Assembly (NCBI GenBank): GCA_011048835.1
Contig: DSDF01000036.1
Span: 1 to 44,591 of the forward strand
Origin: Methanoculleus sp.
GTDB lineage: Archaea; Halobacteriota; Methanomicrobia; Methanomicrobiales; Methanomicrobiaceae
Direction: 5' to 3'
DNA: 44,591 bases
Part shown: piece by piece, positions 18,232 through 26,921 of the stretch
Layout: the number at the start of each line of letters is the position of its first letter
Position numbering within the stretch: the first letter of the stretch is position 1
Translations under genes and position numbers: made by a program
Notes under the pieces: model-generated
Databases searched by the model: none
What the model was told of the DNA's origin: nothing
Seen by the model: the letters and a program-made list of their open reading frames with translations, nothing else

Positions 18232-19233
18232 CTATGCACGCCGGGGGGCCAGTTCGACGAGGGAGAACCAGCGTCGCGGATCGGAAAACCAGCGAGAAAT
18301 GTCGAGGCCAGCCTGTGCGCACATCATTCTGGCACTCTCCGGGGTGAATTTTCTGCTGATCTCCGTATGAATGGTCTCTCCCTCTTCGAGGTCGATGGCG
18401 AGATCGATGTCGGCAATCCTCACGGTCATCGCCTCCCGCGCCCGCAGGTGCATCTCGACCTGCTCTTTCTCCTCGTGATAGAATGCCACATGGTCAAACT
18501 GCGCAGGATCGAAGTCCGCATGCAGGTGGCGGTTGATCACGGCGAGAATGTTTTTATTGAATGCGCTCGTGACGCCCTGGGAATCATTGTAGGCTGCGTT
18601 GAGGTGGTGCGGTGGTTTGGCCATATCGAGGCCCAGAAGAAAGCGGTCATCGGGCGCCATGATGGTCCGCACGTTGCGGAGCAGCCGGACCGCTTCCGGT
18701 CCGGGGAAATTTCCGATCGTGCTCCCGAAGAGAACAAACAGTCGTTTGCTCCCTTGCGGGATCAGGTGGAGGTGAGCGGTGAAATCCGCCACGTAGCCCT
18801 TGATGCACAGGTGCGGAAACAGCCGCGCGAGCTCCCTGGATGCCGCGAGGAGCGCATCCCTGGACACATCAACCGGAATGTACCGGAGTGTTGCCCCTGC
18901 GGTGCCGTTTGCCGCCTTGAGGAGACGGCAGATCTTTTTGTGCGAACCCGAGCCCATCTCGACGAGATCGCCGCGGGCGAACGACTGCATGATGGCAGGC
19001 GCGTGATCCCCGAGGATCTTCATCTCCGTGCGGGTGAGGTAGTATTCGGGAAGGGTGCAGATACGGTCAAACAGGCGCGAGCCGTGTGCATCGTAGAAAT
19101 ATTTTGAGGGCAATCGTTTCTGCTCTGCGGTCATGCCTTCGCGCACATCGTGGGCAAGGCTTGCATGGAAATCCGCCGTGAGGTGGTTGTGCAGTTCAAC
19201 CTTCGGATGAGTTCGGCGCTGGCGCAGCATCAT
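18232..19233 (-). CDS. egtD: EgtD/EanA-type L-histidine N-alpha-methyltransferase
   Basis: SAM-dependent enzyme of 333 residues in the DUF2260/EgtD family, which trimethylates histidine to hercynine, the precursor of ergothioneine. Key segments are all present: [20 protein letters not shown] (substrate tyrosines), [11 protein letters not shown] (SAM site), LFGSTIGNF with the histidine-binding asparagine, [16 protein letters not shown] with the binding tyrosine, and the TEIS motif (Glu and Ser contacting the imidazole) near residue 283. So it looks active and not a relaxed paralogue. It lies 25 bases downstream of the cysteine desulfurase stop on the same strand. No EgtB or rhodanese EanB is in the window, so the fate of hercynine is open. 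Confidence 0.9.
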   Translation of the reverse strand: MMLRQRRTHPKVELHNHLTADFHASLAHDVREGMTAEQKRLPSKYFYDAHGSRLFDRICTLPEYYLTRTEMKILGDHAPAIMQSFARGDLVEMGSGSHKKICRLLKAANGTAGATLRYIPVDVSRDALLAASRELARLFPHLCIKGYVADFTAHLHLIPQGSKRLFVLFGSTIGNFPGPEAVRLLRNVRTIMAPDDRFLLGLDMAKPPHHLNAAYNDSQGVTSAFNKNILAVINRHLHADFDPAQFDHVAFYHEEKEQVEMHLRAREAMTVRIADIDLAIDLEEGETIHTEISRKFTPESARMMCAQAGLDISRWFSDPRRWFSLVELAPRRA

Positions 19234-19258
19234 TCATCTACATATTGCTCTTATTATA

Positions 19259-20419
19259 TTAACGGCAGACAGAAAACTGTAATAATACCCTCTGGTTGTT
19301 CACCACGTCATCGAATACCCGCAGTGTCTGTTCGATCTCTTCTTCGGTGGTGTGGATCCCGAGGGAGATCCGGATCGAGCAGTGCACCTCTTCTTCTGTC
19401 ACCCCCATGGCGAGGAGGACGTGCGAGGGGGCGGGCGAACCCGAATGGCAGGCGGATCCCGACGAGATAGATACACCCTTCTGGTCGAGTGCGAGCACGA
19501 CCGATTCCCCGCGAAGGCCCGGCAGGGTCATATTGACGGTGTTCGGCAACCGCTCCGTGGCATGCCCGTTGATGCGGGCATCCGGCACAATTTCCTGAAT
19601 GCCGCTCGCAAGCCGATCGCGAAGCGAGCGTATCCGCGCCATATCGCCGAGGTGCTGCCGGGCGAGTTCCGCCGCCCTGCCGAGCCCCACGATGCCGGGG
19701 AGGTTTTCCGTGCCCGCCCGGAGGTGGCGCTCCTGCTCCCCCCCATGGATGAGCGGGTCGATTGCAATGCCTTTCCGCATATACAGTGCACCGATCCCTT
19801 TCGGCCCGTAGATTTTGTGGCCTGAAAGGGTGAGAAAATCAACGCCGAGCGCATCCACGTCGATGGGCAGCTTTCCGATCGCCTGGGTGGCGTCGGTGTG
19901 GAAATACGCGCCGTGCGATCGGGCAATCCGTGCGAGCTCCGGGATGGGCTGGATCGACCCGGTCTCGTTGTTCGCATGCATGATGCTGACCAGCATTGTC
20001 TCCGGTGTTATCGCCGCTTCGAGATCGTCCGGGCACACCCTCCCCTCAGGGTCGACGGGGAGATATGTCACCCGGAAGCCCGCGGTTTCCAGCCATCTGC
20101 ATGGCTCGATGACCGACGAATGCTCGATCGACGAGGTGATGATGTGCGGTTTTTCCTCCCGGTGTGCGAATGCGAAGCCCTTGATCACGAAGTTGTTCGC
20201 CTCGGTGCAGCATCCGGTGAAGGTAATCCTCTTGGCGGTGCAGTTGAGCAGCTGGGCGATGCTCCGGCGGGCACCTTCCATGGCGGCTTTCGCTTCCCTC
20301 CCCTCCCGGTAGATGCTCGAAGGGTTCCCGAACCTCCCCCCGATCCACGGCAGCATCGCCTGCGTGACTTCGGGTGCGATGGGGGTGGTGGCATTATGGT
20401 CGAGATAGATCCGTCGCAT
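19259..20419 (-). CDS. Cysteine desulfurase (NifS/IscS type), in frame with molybdoenzyme
   Basis: PLP enzyme that takes sulfur from cysteine as an enzyme-bound persulfide. The module of 386 residues begins MRRIYLDHNATTP, the classic N-terminus. It contains HANNETGSIQPI, the PLP lysine in TLSGHKIYGPKG, and the persulfide cysteine in SISSGSACHSGSPAPSHVL near the C-terminus, so it is complete. No stop codon separates it from the molybdopterin oxidoreductase upstream: the frame runs through a linker of about 30 residues rich in Gly, Ala and Ser, and the ATG at 20419 has no ribosome site. The sequence as given therefore encodes a fusion. An indel in the linker could hide a normal gene boundary. 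Confidence 0.88.
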   Translation of the reverse strand: MRRIYLDHNATTPIAPEVTQAMLPWIGGRFGNPSSIYREGREAKAAMEGARRSIAQLLNCTAKRITFTGCCTEANNFVIKGFAFAHREEKPHIITSSIEHSSVIEPCRWLETAGFRVTYLPVDPEGRVCPDDLEAAITPETMLVSIMHANNETGSIQPIPELARIARSHGAYFHTDATQAIGKLPIDVDALGVDFLTLSGHKIYGPKGIGALYMRKGIAIDPLIHGGEQERHLRAGTENLPGIVGLGRAAELARQHLGDMARIRSLRDRLASGIQEIVPDARINGHATERLPNTVNMTLPGLRGESVVLALDQKGVSISSGSACHSGSPAPSHVLLAMGVTEEEVHCSIRISLGIHTTEEEIEQTLRVFDDVVNNQRVLLQFSVCR

Positions 20420-22730
20420 CGGTGCGCCGGTTTGCGCAGAAGCGCCGGCGTCGGCACGCGCATGCGACCCCTCACCGCTGCCGATCGCCACGCGGCCTGC
20501 GTCCTCTCCGGCCTTTCGCACATCGCAGAGCAGTGCCTTGTACACGGGAAACCCGGATATGGGATCGTAGCGCTCGAGATCGGTCAGTTCGTTGACATTG
20601 CCCTCCCGCCACGCCTGCGGCGCCTGATGGCAACCGCCACCCATGTTCGCCTCGATCGTACCCTCCATGATGTCGTCGGTGACAATCGCACGCAGAGGTA
20701 CCTGCCCTCGTGCCGTTTCGACTACCACGCGGTCGCCGTACCGGATCCCGCGCGCCCCGGCGTCCCGCGTGTTGATGCTCACGGTGGGCTCAGGCCGCTC
20801 CTCCAAAAAGCTCCTGATGCTGTGGTGCTGGGCATGGAAGTCGGTCGTCACCCGCGCGCCCGAGTTGAAGACCAGCGGGAATCGCTCCGCAAGATCGGGG
20901 CGGGACCGCGGGCTTTCCTGCGGTTCCGTGTAGACCGGGAGGGGATCGTAGCCGTACTCTTCGAGTATGGTGGAACAGATCTCGAATTTTCCCGTGGGTG
21001 TGTCGAACCCCGGGGCTCCATCGGGGCGCAGGAGGCCCTTTTCCCATTTCCTGTACTGCATCATCGGAACCGGCGCCTGCACCCTTCCTCCCGCCGCCCT
21101 CACCTCTTCGGGGGAAAACCCGGACCCTTTCAGGACATTGCGGAGCGGTTCTTCTTCGTTCTGGGGGAAGAGATGGCCGTATCCAAGCCTTCGCGCGAGC
21201 TCCGCCATGATAAAGACATCCGCTCGCGATTCCCCTCGCGGCTCGATCACACGCTCCCGAATCCGGAAGACCGGTCCGTAGGTCATGTAGGATTCGGTTT
21301 CAAAGAGCGTGGATGCCGGCAGAACGACGTCGGCATAGGCCGCGTCGGCGGTAAGGTGGCGGTCCACGCAGACCATGAAATCAATGTTTTTGAGCGTTTC
21401 CCGCCATATCGGCGTTTGCGGCCATGAGATCAGCAGGGATCCTGCCTGCACGATGAGAGCGCGTATCCTGTAGGGCTTTCCTTCAAGCACCGATTTGGGA
21501 AGGGCTATTGCATGCGATTCTTTGCGGTAATGCGTATAGACCGGAAAGCGGTCGGTCCCTAGCGCCTTTTTCATGTCGGGGTTGGGAAGGTACCCTGCCC
21601 GGTTGATGGGAAACTGGTATCCCGTCATGGTGAAGCAGCGTCCGCCCGGCACGTCCAACTGGCCCGCGAGCGCCCAGAGGACGATCGTCGCCCGTATCGT
21701 CTGGACACCGCTGTCACTGTATTCAAGACCGCTGTACATCGCCGTCGTTGCGCCATCCGCAGCAGCGATGCGCCGCGCGAGCGATGCAACGGCTGCTGCG
21801 GGGACGCCGGTGATATATTCCACGATTTCGGGACGGTAGTGCTGTACATAGCTGGAAAACTCTTCGAACCCATATGACCAGTCCCTGACAAATTCCTCGT
21901 CGTAGAGTTCTTCTGCGATGAGGACGTTGCAGAGCCCCAGCGCCAGCGCCCCGTCCGTTCCCGGGCGTATGGGGATCCAGACCGCATCGCAAAGTTCCAC
22001 CGTCTTCGTCTTCCGGGGGGTCGATGACCACGACCTCCGCGCCCCGCGCCCTCGCCGCGAGTATCCTGCGAAGCGTGATGGGGGGAAAGTCGGTGGCGGG
22101 ATTGGTGCCCCAGACCACGATGAGGTTCGCGTGTTCGTAATCCGAATAGGTATTGATGTGCATGCGTCCCATGGTGACGTGGGGGGCGATCATGGCGAAC
22201 GATACGTAGCAGAGCGCCCCGACGCCCATGGTGTTGGGGGATCCGAACGGAAACAGCACGCTCGAAGCGGATGAGACCGCCACATCCTTCGGCTGGAAGA
22301 TATCGCAGAACGAGAGTTCGAAACTGCCCGAGCCCGTATAGATCGCGACCGCTTCCGGGCCGTATTGCTCCTTGATGTCTTTGAGCCTCGCAACGATGCT
22401 GTCGTATGCCTCGTCCCACGAGATTCGCTCGAATGCGTGGGTTCCTTTCGGCCCGTTTCGTTTGAGCGGGTACAGCACCCTGTCTTCGGAGTAGACGATC
22501 TCCGCCGCATGTTCGCCGAGGTTGCAGACGATGCCCAGATCAGCATCCTCGTCCGCACGCACCCGCGCAATCCTGCCCTCATCGTCATAGGTCACGATGA
22601 CGCCGCAACCCGCCGAGCATATCCCGCAGAGTGCGCGGCGCTCCCGCATGCAATTCGCAGCAGTCTTTTCACCTTCGTTCACGTCAACCACAGATCCTCG
22701 GGAATACAGGGTATCAAAAATAACCTGCAT
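20420..22730 (-). CDS. Molybdopterin oxidoreductase, FdhA/PsrA-like, one frameshift
   Basis: Molybdenum or tungsten bis-pterin enzyme of the DMSO reductase superfamily. The N-terminal part (22730 to about 22020) has the Fe4S4 ligands CGICSAGC and GIVCNLG, then SWDEAYDSIV and a cysteine in GALCYVSF at the position where such enzymes ligate the metal. The frame breaks in a run of six G at 22015-22020; with five, DPRKTKTVELCDAVWIPIRPG follows, as in the family. The rest contains GLEYSDSGVQT, VDRHLTADAAYADVVLP and the C-terminal pterin-binding domain ending PVYKALLCDVRK, then a linker into the cysteine desulfurase. Substrate cannot be told from motifs: formate, polysulfide and thiosulfate enzymes all share them. 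The start is uncertain (22730 or GTG 22682). Confidence 0.85.
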
Positions 22731-22743
22731 TTTATAAAAATCT

Positions 22744-22759
22744 CCCGCGCTCGCGCGGG
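22744..22759. other. GC-rich hairpin upstream of molybdoenzyme gene
   Basis: CCCGCGC and GCGCGGG form a perfect 7-base stem with a two-base loop, ending 14 bases upstream of the ORF limit at 22730. On the minus strand it is directly followed by AT-rich TTTTTATAAAATG, which resembles a TATA box. It could be an operator or a terminator for incoming transcription. Confidence 0.35.
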
Positions 22760-22949
22760 CAACCTGATCCCCTGCCAGAACTGGTGTATTTTCCGGTGTT
22801 TATGGGCCGTTTCCTGAGGAATGCGCTCTCGGGACGGCGCAATGCCAACGCTCTTGTTCGGTATGCACCCTTCGAACATCCTCCCGCGCATCTTCGATCG
22901 TGCTTCACAATGCTCTTGTGGTGCCCCGGCGAACGGTACCTGCGTGACC

Positions 22950-23426
22950 ATGATGGCCATCGTTCCCTACGCCAAGGAGTATGCAGATGATTTCGAGCAT
23001 CTTGTGGCCGCATTCCGGGCGTTCAATGCGGAGGGGTTCGGCGAACCGTTCAGCCCCGAACGTGCGCACCAGGAGTACCTCGAGCGAATCGAGCGCATGC
23101 GCACCGATGATGACTGCGAGATCCTCCTGCTCATCGACGGGAACCGCCCGGTGGGTTTTCTCCAGATAACCGTGCTCGATCGCCCCCCCTTCAGAACGCC
23201 GGTGAAGGAACGCGTCGGCACCATCGATGCCATCTTTCTCCTGCCGGCGTACCGGGGGCGGGGGTGGGGGAAAACACTCTTCGAGGAGGGCGAACGGCGA
23301 CTTATCGGCCGGGGAGTCAGCCATATCGACCTCGATGTGACGGTGTTCAACCGTTCTGCATGCGCCTGGTATGCGCGGATGGGATACGAAGTCCAGCACA
23401 TCAGGATGTCAAAAAACGTCCACTAG
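22950..23426 (+). CDS. GNAT-family N-acetyltransferase
   Basis: A 158-residue GNAT domain that moves an acetyl group from acetyl-CoA to an unknown amine. The acetyl-CoA loop is seen as IDAIFLLPAYRGRGWGKTLFEEGERRL (motif A with R-x-x-G-x-G), followed by the DVTVFNRSACAWYARMGYE strand-helix at the end. The tandem ATGs at 22950 and 22953 are the likely starts since they place the first strand properly; the frame is open further up but reads like non-coding sequence. No ribosome site is evident. Divergent from the molybdoenzyme gene. Confidence 0.82.
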   Translation: MMAIVPYAKEYADDFEHLVAAFRAFNAEGFGEPFSPERAHQEYLERIERMRTDDDCEILLLIDGNRPVGFLQITVLDRPPFRTPVKERVGTIDAIFLLPAYRGRGWGKTLFEEGERRLIGRGVSHIDLDVTVFNRSACAWYARMGYEVQHIRMSKNVH

Positions 23427-23538
23427 GGTGCATTTATCTCGCGCGAAGCAGCATTTTACATGCAGGCAGTATCCGGCAGGGTCGTGCCGGATGCCCTTGG
23501 TGCTCGCCCATCCGGCATATGGCCATGAGAGGGAAGAG

Positions 23539-24105
23539 ATGGATGTCGTCGTGCTTTCTGTGTTGATCGGAATCGGGCTTGCGATGGATTGTTTTGTCGT
23601 CTCCCTCTCCGCAGGCGCGTCATACCCGACCGAACACCTCAAACTCGCGTCTGCCTACGCCCTTGCATTCGGGTTTTTCCAGGCAGGCATGTGTCTTCTC
23701 GGGTGGGCTCTCAGCGTTGGGTTTGCATCAATCGTCTCGGCCTACGATCACTGGGTAGCGTTTTTCCTGCTCCTGATCATCGGCCTGAAGATGATCCATG
23801 AAGGGCTTCGGGATGAGGCTCCGGAAGCGGCAAGGCCGGCACTCGCCGCGCTGACAGTGCTGAGCCTTGCGGTCGCCACGAGCATCGATGCGCTTGCCGT
23901 CGGCATCAGTTTCGCGGTGCTCGATCACTCCCCCTATCTGCCGGCGGCGATCATCGGCATGATCTCCTTGCTCTTCTCTTGTGCGGGTGTTCTGTCCGGA
24001 AGAAAGCTGGCGCGGCTGGTCGGCAGCAGGGCGGATATTGTCGGCGGTCTTATCCTCATACTGCTGGGCGTGAGAGTGCTTGCCGAGCACGTGGCGGTGT
24101 TCTGA
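23539..24105 (+). CDS. mntP: Manganese efflux pump MntP
   Basis: Membrane exporter of Mn2+ of the MntP/YebN family. The 188-residue protein has six hydrophobic helices arranged as two repeats of three. The key acidic residues lie in GLAMDCFVVSLSAG (about residue 13) and its repeat ATSIDALAVGISFAV (about residue 120). Length equals that of bacterial MntP. The ATG at 23539 follows AGGGAAG by a few bases. A CDF-type metal exporter follows on the same strand about 100 bases on, so this looks like a small metal-efflux cluster. No yybP-ykoY riboswitch could be made out in the 110 bases ahead of the gene. Confidence 0.92.
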   Translation: MDVVVLSVLIGIGLAMDCFVVSLSAGASYPTEHLKLASAYALAFGFFQAGMCLLGWALSVGFASIVSAYDHWVAFFLLLIIGLKMIHEGLRDEAPEAARPALAALTVLSLAVATSIDALAVGISFAVLDHSPYLPAAIIGMISLLFSCAGVLSGRKLARLVGSRADIVGGLILILLGVRVLAEHVAVF

Positions 24106-24203
24106 ACCCCAGGATCAGGAAACGGGAGTGCGCTGAGGCCGTGACGGGTATTTGCCCCTGTGCCCGCAATATTCATCTGGGCAGGGATGCATTCCTCCCC
24201 ATC

Positions 24204-25085
24204 ATGCACGCCCATGTTGCGGGCAGGAGTGAGGCGAACATCCGGACGGCATTCATCCTCAACCTCCTCTTCACCATCGTCGAGGTGGCGGGGGGGATCT
24301 ATACGGGAAGTCTGGCAATTACTGCAGACGCCCTCCACGACCTTGGGGATTCGTTCTCCCTCGGACTGGCATGGTTTTTTGAGCGAATCGCGCAAAAAAA
24401 GCCTTCGTCTCTCTTCTCCTACGGCTACCGGCGTTTCTCGCTCCTCGCCGCGCTCATCAACGCTCTGGTGCTGATCGGAGGGTCGATCCTCATCCTCTCT
24501 CTGGCAGTTCCGGGGTTGTTTTCCCCCGGCACCCCCGACGCCCCGGGTATGTTCCTGCTCTCGCTTCTTGGGATCACGGCCAACGGGGCGGCCGCGTACC
24601 GGATGCGGGGCGGAAAAACCCTCAACGAGCAGCTGGTTGTCTGGCACCTCCTCGAGGACGTGCTCGGCTGGGCGGCCGTGCTGGTGGTGAGCATCGTCCT
24701 GCTGTTCCGGGACATTGCATGGCTGGATCCCGCGCTTTCTATCCTGATCACGCTGTTCGTGCTCTGGAATGTGATCCGGAATTCGCGGCGGACGCTGCTC
24801 ATCTTCCTGCAGGGCGTGCCCCCCTCCCTCTCTATTGACGCAGTGGAAGAGGCGCTCGTCGCGCTCCTTGGTGTCTGCGAGGTGCACGACACCCATATCT
24901 GGTCGCTCGACGGCGAGCACCACATCCTCACCGCCCACGTGGTGATCGATGCCGACACCCCGGCGGACGCGGTCCGGGAGATCAGGTGCAGGGTAAAACA
25001 GCGTGCGGCGGAGATGGGGATCAGCCACGCAACCATCGAGATCGAAGAACAAGGAGAGGTGTGCGTGCGGCCGGAGGATTTCTGA
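24204..25085 (+). CDS. Cation diffusion facilitator (Zn/Co/Mn exporter)
   Basis: A 293-residue CDF transporter exchanging divalent metal for protons. Six membrane helices are visible, then a cytoplasmic metal-binding domain ending EIEEQGEVCVRPEDF. The transport site is visible as ADALHDLGD in helix 2 and HLLED in helix 5, a His/Asp pattern commonly found in Zn-type members. The usual His-rich loop between helices 4 and 5 is missing, and the loop instead reads AAYRMRGGKT. The cytoplasmic domain has VHDTHIWSLDGEHHILTAHV with conserved histidines. ATG 24204 gives a normal N-terminus MHAHVAG; ribosome site weak. Follows mntP. Confidence 0.92.
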   Translation: MHAHVAGRSEANIRTAFILNLLFTIVEVAGGIYTGSLAITADALHDLGDSFSLGLAWFFERIAQKKPSSLFSYGYRRFSLLAALINALVLIGGSILILSLAVPGLFSPGTPDAPGMFLLSLLGITANGAAAYRMRGGKTLNEQLVVWHLLEDVLGWAAVLVVSIVLLFRDIAWLDPALSILITLFVLWNVIRNSRRTLLIFLQGVPPSLSIDAVEEALVALLGVCEVHDTHIWSLDGEHHILTAHVVIDADTPADAVREIRCRVKQRAAEMGISHATIEIEEQGEVCVRPEDF

Positions 25086-25140
25086 GTCCTGGCGTTCGCC
25101 GGGGTAAGGGTCTTTTCGCGCGGGTTCCGGCGGTGAGCAC

Positions 25141-26265
25141 TCAGGGAATGATCTCGCAGCTGTTGAATTTTTCGTGGTCGAAGTCCTGGAGGGAAATGGC
25201 GTTGCACCTGATGAGACGCCGCACCTCCGGCAGGGCGTCCTTCATGGTCCGGTGGAGATGCGCGACGCTGCTGCAGACCTGGTTTCTCCCCTCTTCCGGC
25301 CAGGGTTTTGTGATGCTGGCATACAGGCACCTGCCGCCGCAGAAATCGCGGAGCGCGCAACCGGTGCAGGGCGCACCGACATCGACGCGGGGGAGGCGGA
25401 GGGGGTGCGCAGAGGCGATGTGGCCGACGCAATAGTCCTTCATGCCCACCATGATGGGGCAGGGCAGGATACTGCCGTCGGTCATGACGCTGTAATCCGA
25501 ATGGCCGCAGCCGCAGCGAAGCCGGCTGGGGCGCCCGAAGAGCATGTCCTGCATGGTGTCGAGGAAGGGGTACAGGCGCACCACCCTGCCTTCGGTCCGC
25601 ATCGTCTCGACCCAGTCTGCCGCAAGGAGGGTGATACCGGGATTGTAATTCTCTTTCAGCCACCGCCCGAAATCCCGCTGATGGTAGTCATACCAGAAGT
25701 TCGCATCCATCTGCCAGTGGATCGAGGCAAACGGGAACTGCTCGTTGTCGGCGAGAAAGCGCACGGCACCGGCGATATCGGTGGCCTCGGTCACGGTCAT
25801 CCTGCCGATAATCTCGCCTGAAAACCCACCATCCATGATCTTTCTGAGATTATCCGTGACCCGCGCAAACGTCCCCGCACCCCGCTGCCGGTCAGTGAGC
25901 TCCTCGGGCCCGTCGATGGAGACGAGGATGGTGGACAGACGATCGATCACATCGGGGTCGAGGGTGTGCAGGAGGGTGCCGTTGGTGTGGATGCCGAATG
26001 CCTTCACCGGCGCGTTGAGGGCGATCTCGGCGACGAGGTCGCTTCGCATCAGGGGTTCGCCGCCGTAGAAGGTGAGGGTGGCGTCCGGGTCTTGTGCGAG
26101 GAAGGCGTACAGGGTGGCGAGATCGATGGCGAGATCGACGGGAAGATCGGCATCGAGGGCGATCCCGGAGGGTGCGTGCTCCGGCTCGGGGCAATCGAAT
26201 ATCCGTCCCCTGCAATAGGAGCAGCAGAGGTTGCATTGGTCGGTGACAACGAGGTGGAAGTGCAC
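25141..26265 (-). CDS. SPASM-type radical SAM protein
   Basis: Radical SAM enzyme of about 374 residues. The SAM cluster ligands are in CNLCCSYC (Cys-x3-Cys-x2-Cys) close to the N-terminus, GGEPL follows about 60 residues later. The C-terminal SPASM part binds extra clusters: CGCGHSDYSVMTDGSILPCP, then CTGCALRDFCGGRC. It resembles the group of putative peptide-modifying enzymes known from methanogens and Archaeoglobus (AF1577/Mhun_1560-like), from memory. The start is taken as GTG 26265, giving VHFHLVVTDQCN as in homologues; an ATG at 26328 adds 21 unlikely residues. No precursor peptide gene is evident in the flanking gaps. Confidence 0.82.
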   Translation of the reverse strand: MHFHLVVTDQCNLCCSYCRGRIFDCPEPEHAPSGIALDADLPVDLAIDLATLYAFLAQDPDATLTFYGGEPLMRSDLVAEIALNAPVKAFGIHTNGTLLHTLDPDVIDRLSTILVSIDGPEELTDRQRGAGTFARVTDNLRKIMDGGFSGEIIGRMTVTEATDIAGAVRFLADNEQFPFASIHWQMDANFWYDYHQRDFGRWLKENYNPGITLLAADWVETMRTEGRVVRLYPFLDTMQDMLFGRPSRLRCGCGHSDYSVMTDGSILPCPIMVGMKDYCVGHIASAHPLRLPRVDVGAPCTGCALRDFCGGRCLYASITKPWPEEGRNQVCSSVAHLHRTMKDALPEVRRLIRCNAISLQDFDHEKFNSCEIIP

Positions 26266-26460
26266 GATAATCTGGAGGAATGTTTGAGAACCGGGACGAT
26301 AAAGTGGGATGATCTGCGCACCGATCAAGCGGCAAATACGGCCCGATTACCCTTTCGTTAGCCGATGAGGCGCCTGCTGGTGCGGGGGGGCGCCGGCGAT
26401 GCACAGGATGATGCATGGTGCGTGAGAAAAAGAGATTGGATTTGGTGATTGGATGAAATT

Positions 26461-26766
26461 TCAGCCTTTGATCTTCGCGATCTCTTCCTCGACTTCCTCG
26501 TAGCCTTCCTCGTAGAACCCCTCCTCGTCGGGGGCAAGCTCCTTGAGGAGCCTGAGGAATTCGCCGGCGTGAACCTTTTCTTCGTCGGCGATGTCGAGCA
26601 GCACTTCCTTCGCCAGATCATTGTCGATGGACTCGGCGAGCTGCACGTAGAGCTGGATCGCCTCATACTCTGCTGCAATCATGTAGCGGATGGCCCGGAC
26701 GAGCTCCGCATGGGTCAATTTTCTGTCACTGGCCAATCCGGAAAATGGAGATGCAAATTCTGGCAT
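26461..26766 (-). CDS. Ferritin-like protein, encapsulated-ferritin type
   Basis: A 101-residue protein with two long helices. The first has MIAAEYEAIQLYVQLAE (Glu in E-x-x-A), the second has DIADEEKVHAGEFLRLL with the E-x-x-H metal ligands. This half-ferritin layout matches the encapsulated ferritins and the N-terminal domain fused to the Pyrococcus encapsulin; two copies must pair to make a di-iron site. The acidic tail EGYEEVEEEIAKIKG is not an obvious encapsulin-loading peptide. No encapsulin shell gene is in the window. GGAGTG precedes the ATG by about 8 bases and a TATA box lies at 26809-26817, so it is a single gene. Confidence 0.85.
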   Translation of the reverse strand: MPEFASPFSGLASDRKLTHAELVRAIRYMIAAEYEAIQLYVQLAESIDNDLAKEVLLDIADEEKVHAGEFLRLLKELAPDEEGFYEEGYEEVEEEIAKIKG

Positions 26767-26808
26767 ATTCTAACACTCCTGGTAATACGGTATTGATTCG
26801 GTCGTTGG

Positions 26809-26817
26809 TATATAAAT
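26809..26817 (-). promoter_or_regulatory. TATA box of ferritin-like gene
   Basis: Read on the minus strand TTTATATAC, about 45 bases before the ATG at 26766; predicted transcript start near 26785 with a short leader holding the GGAGTG site. Confidence 0.55.
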
Positions 26818-26921
26818 TGGTGTTGGTGATGGGGGCGCTGGGAAATGTGCCGCATTGCCCTGCAGGATAGAGAGAGAAATGAGAGCATCGACGAGTGGCT
26901 GCGGCGGTGGATTGCAGGCTG

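Noticed and set aside
19898-21427. Plus-strand open frame of 509 codons over the molybdoenzyme and cysteine desulfurase
   Set aside because: Arg/Pro/His-rich antisense frame with no recognisable motif.
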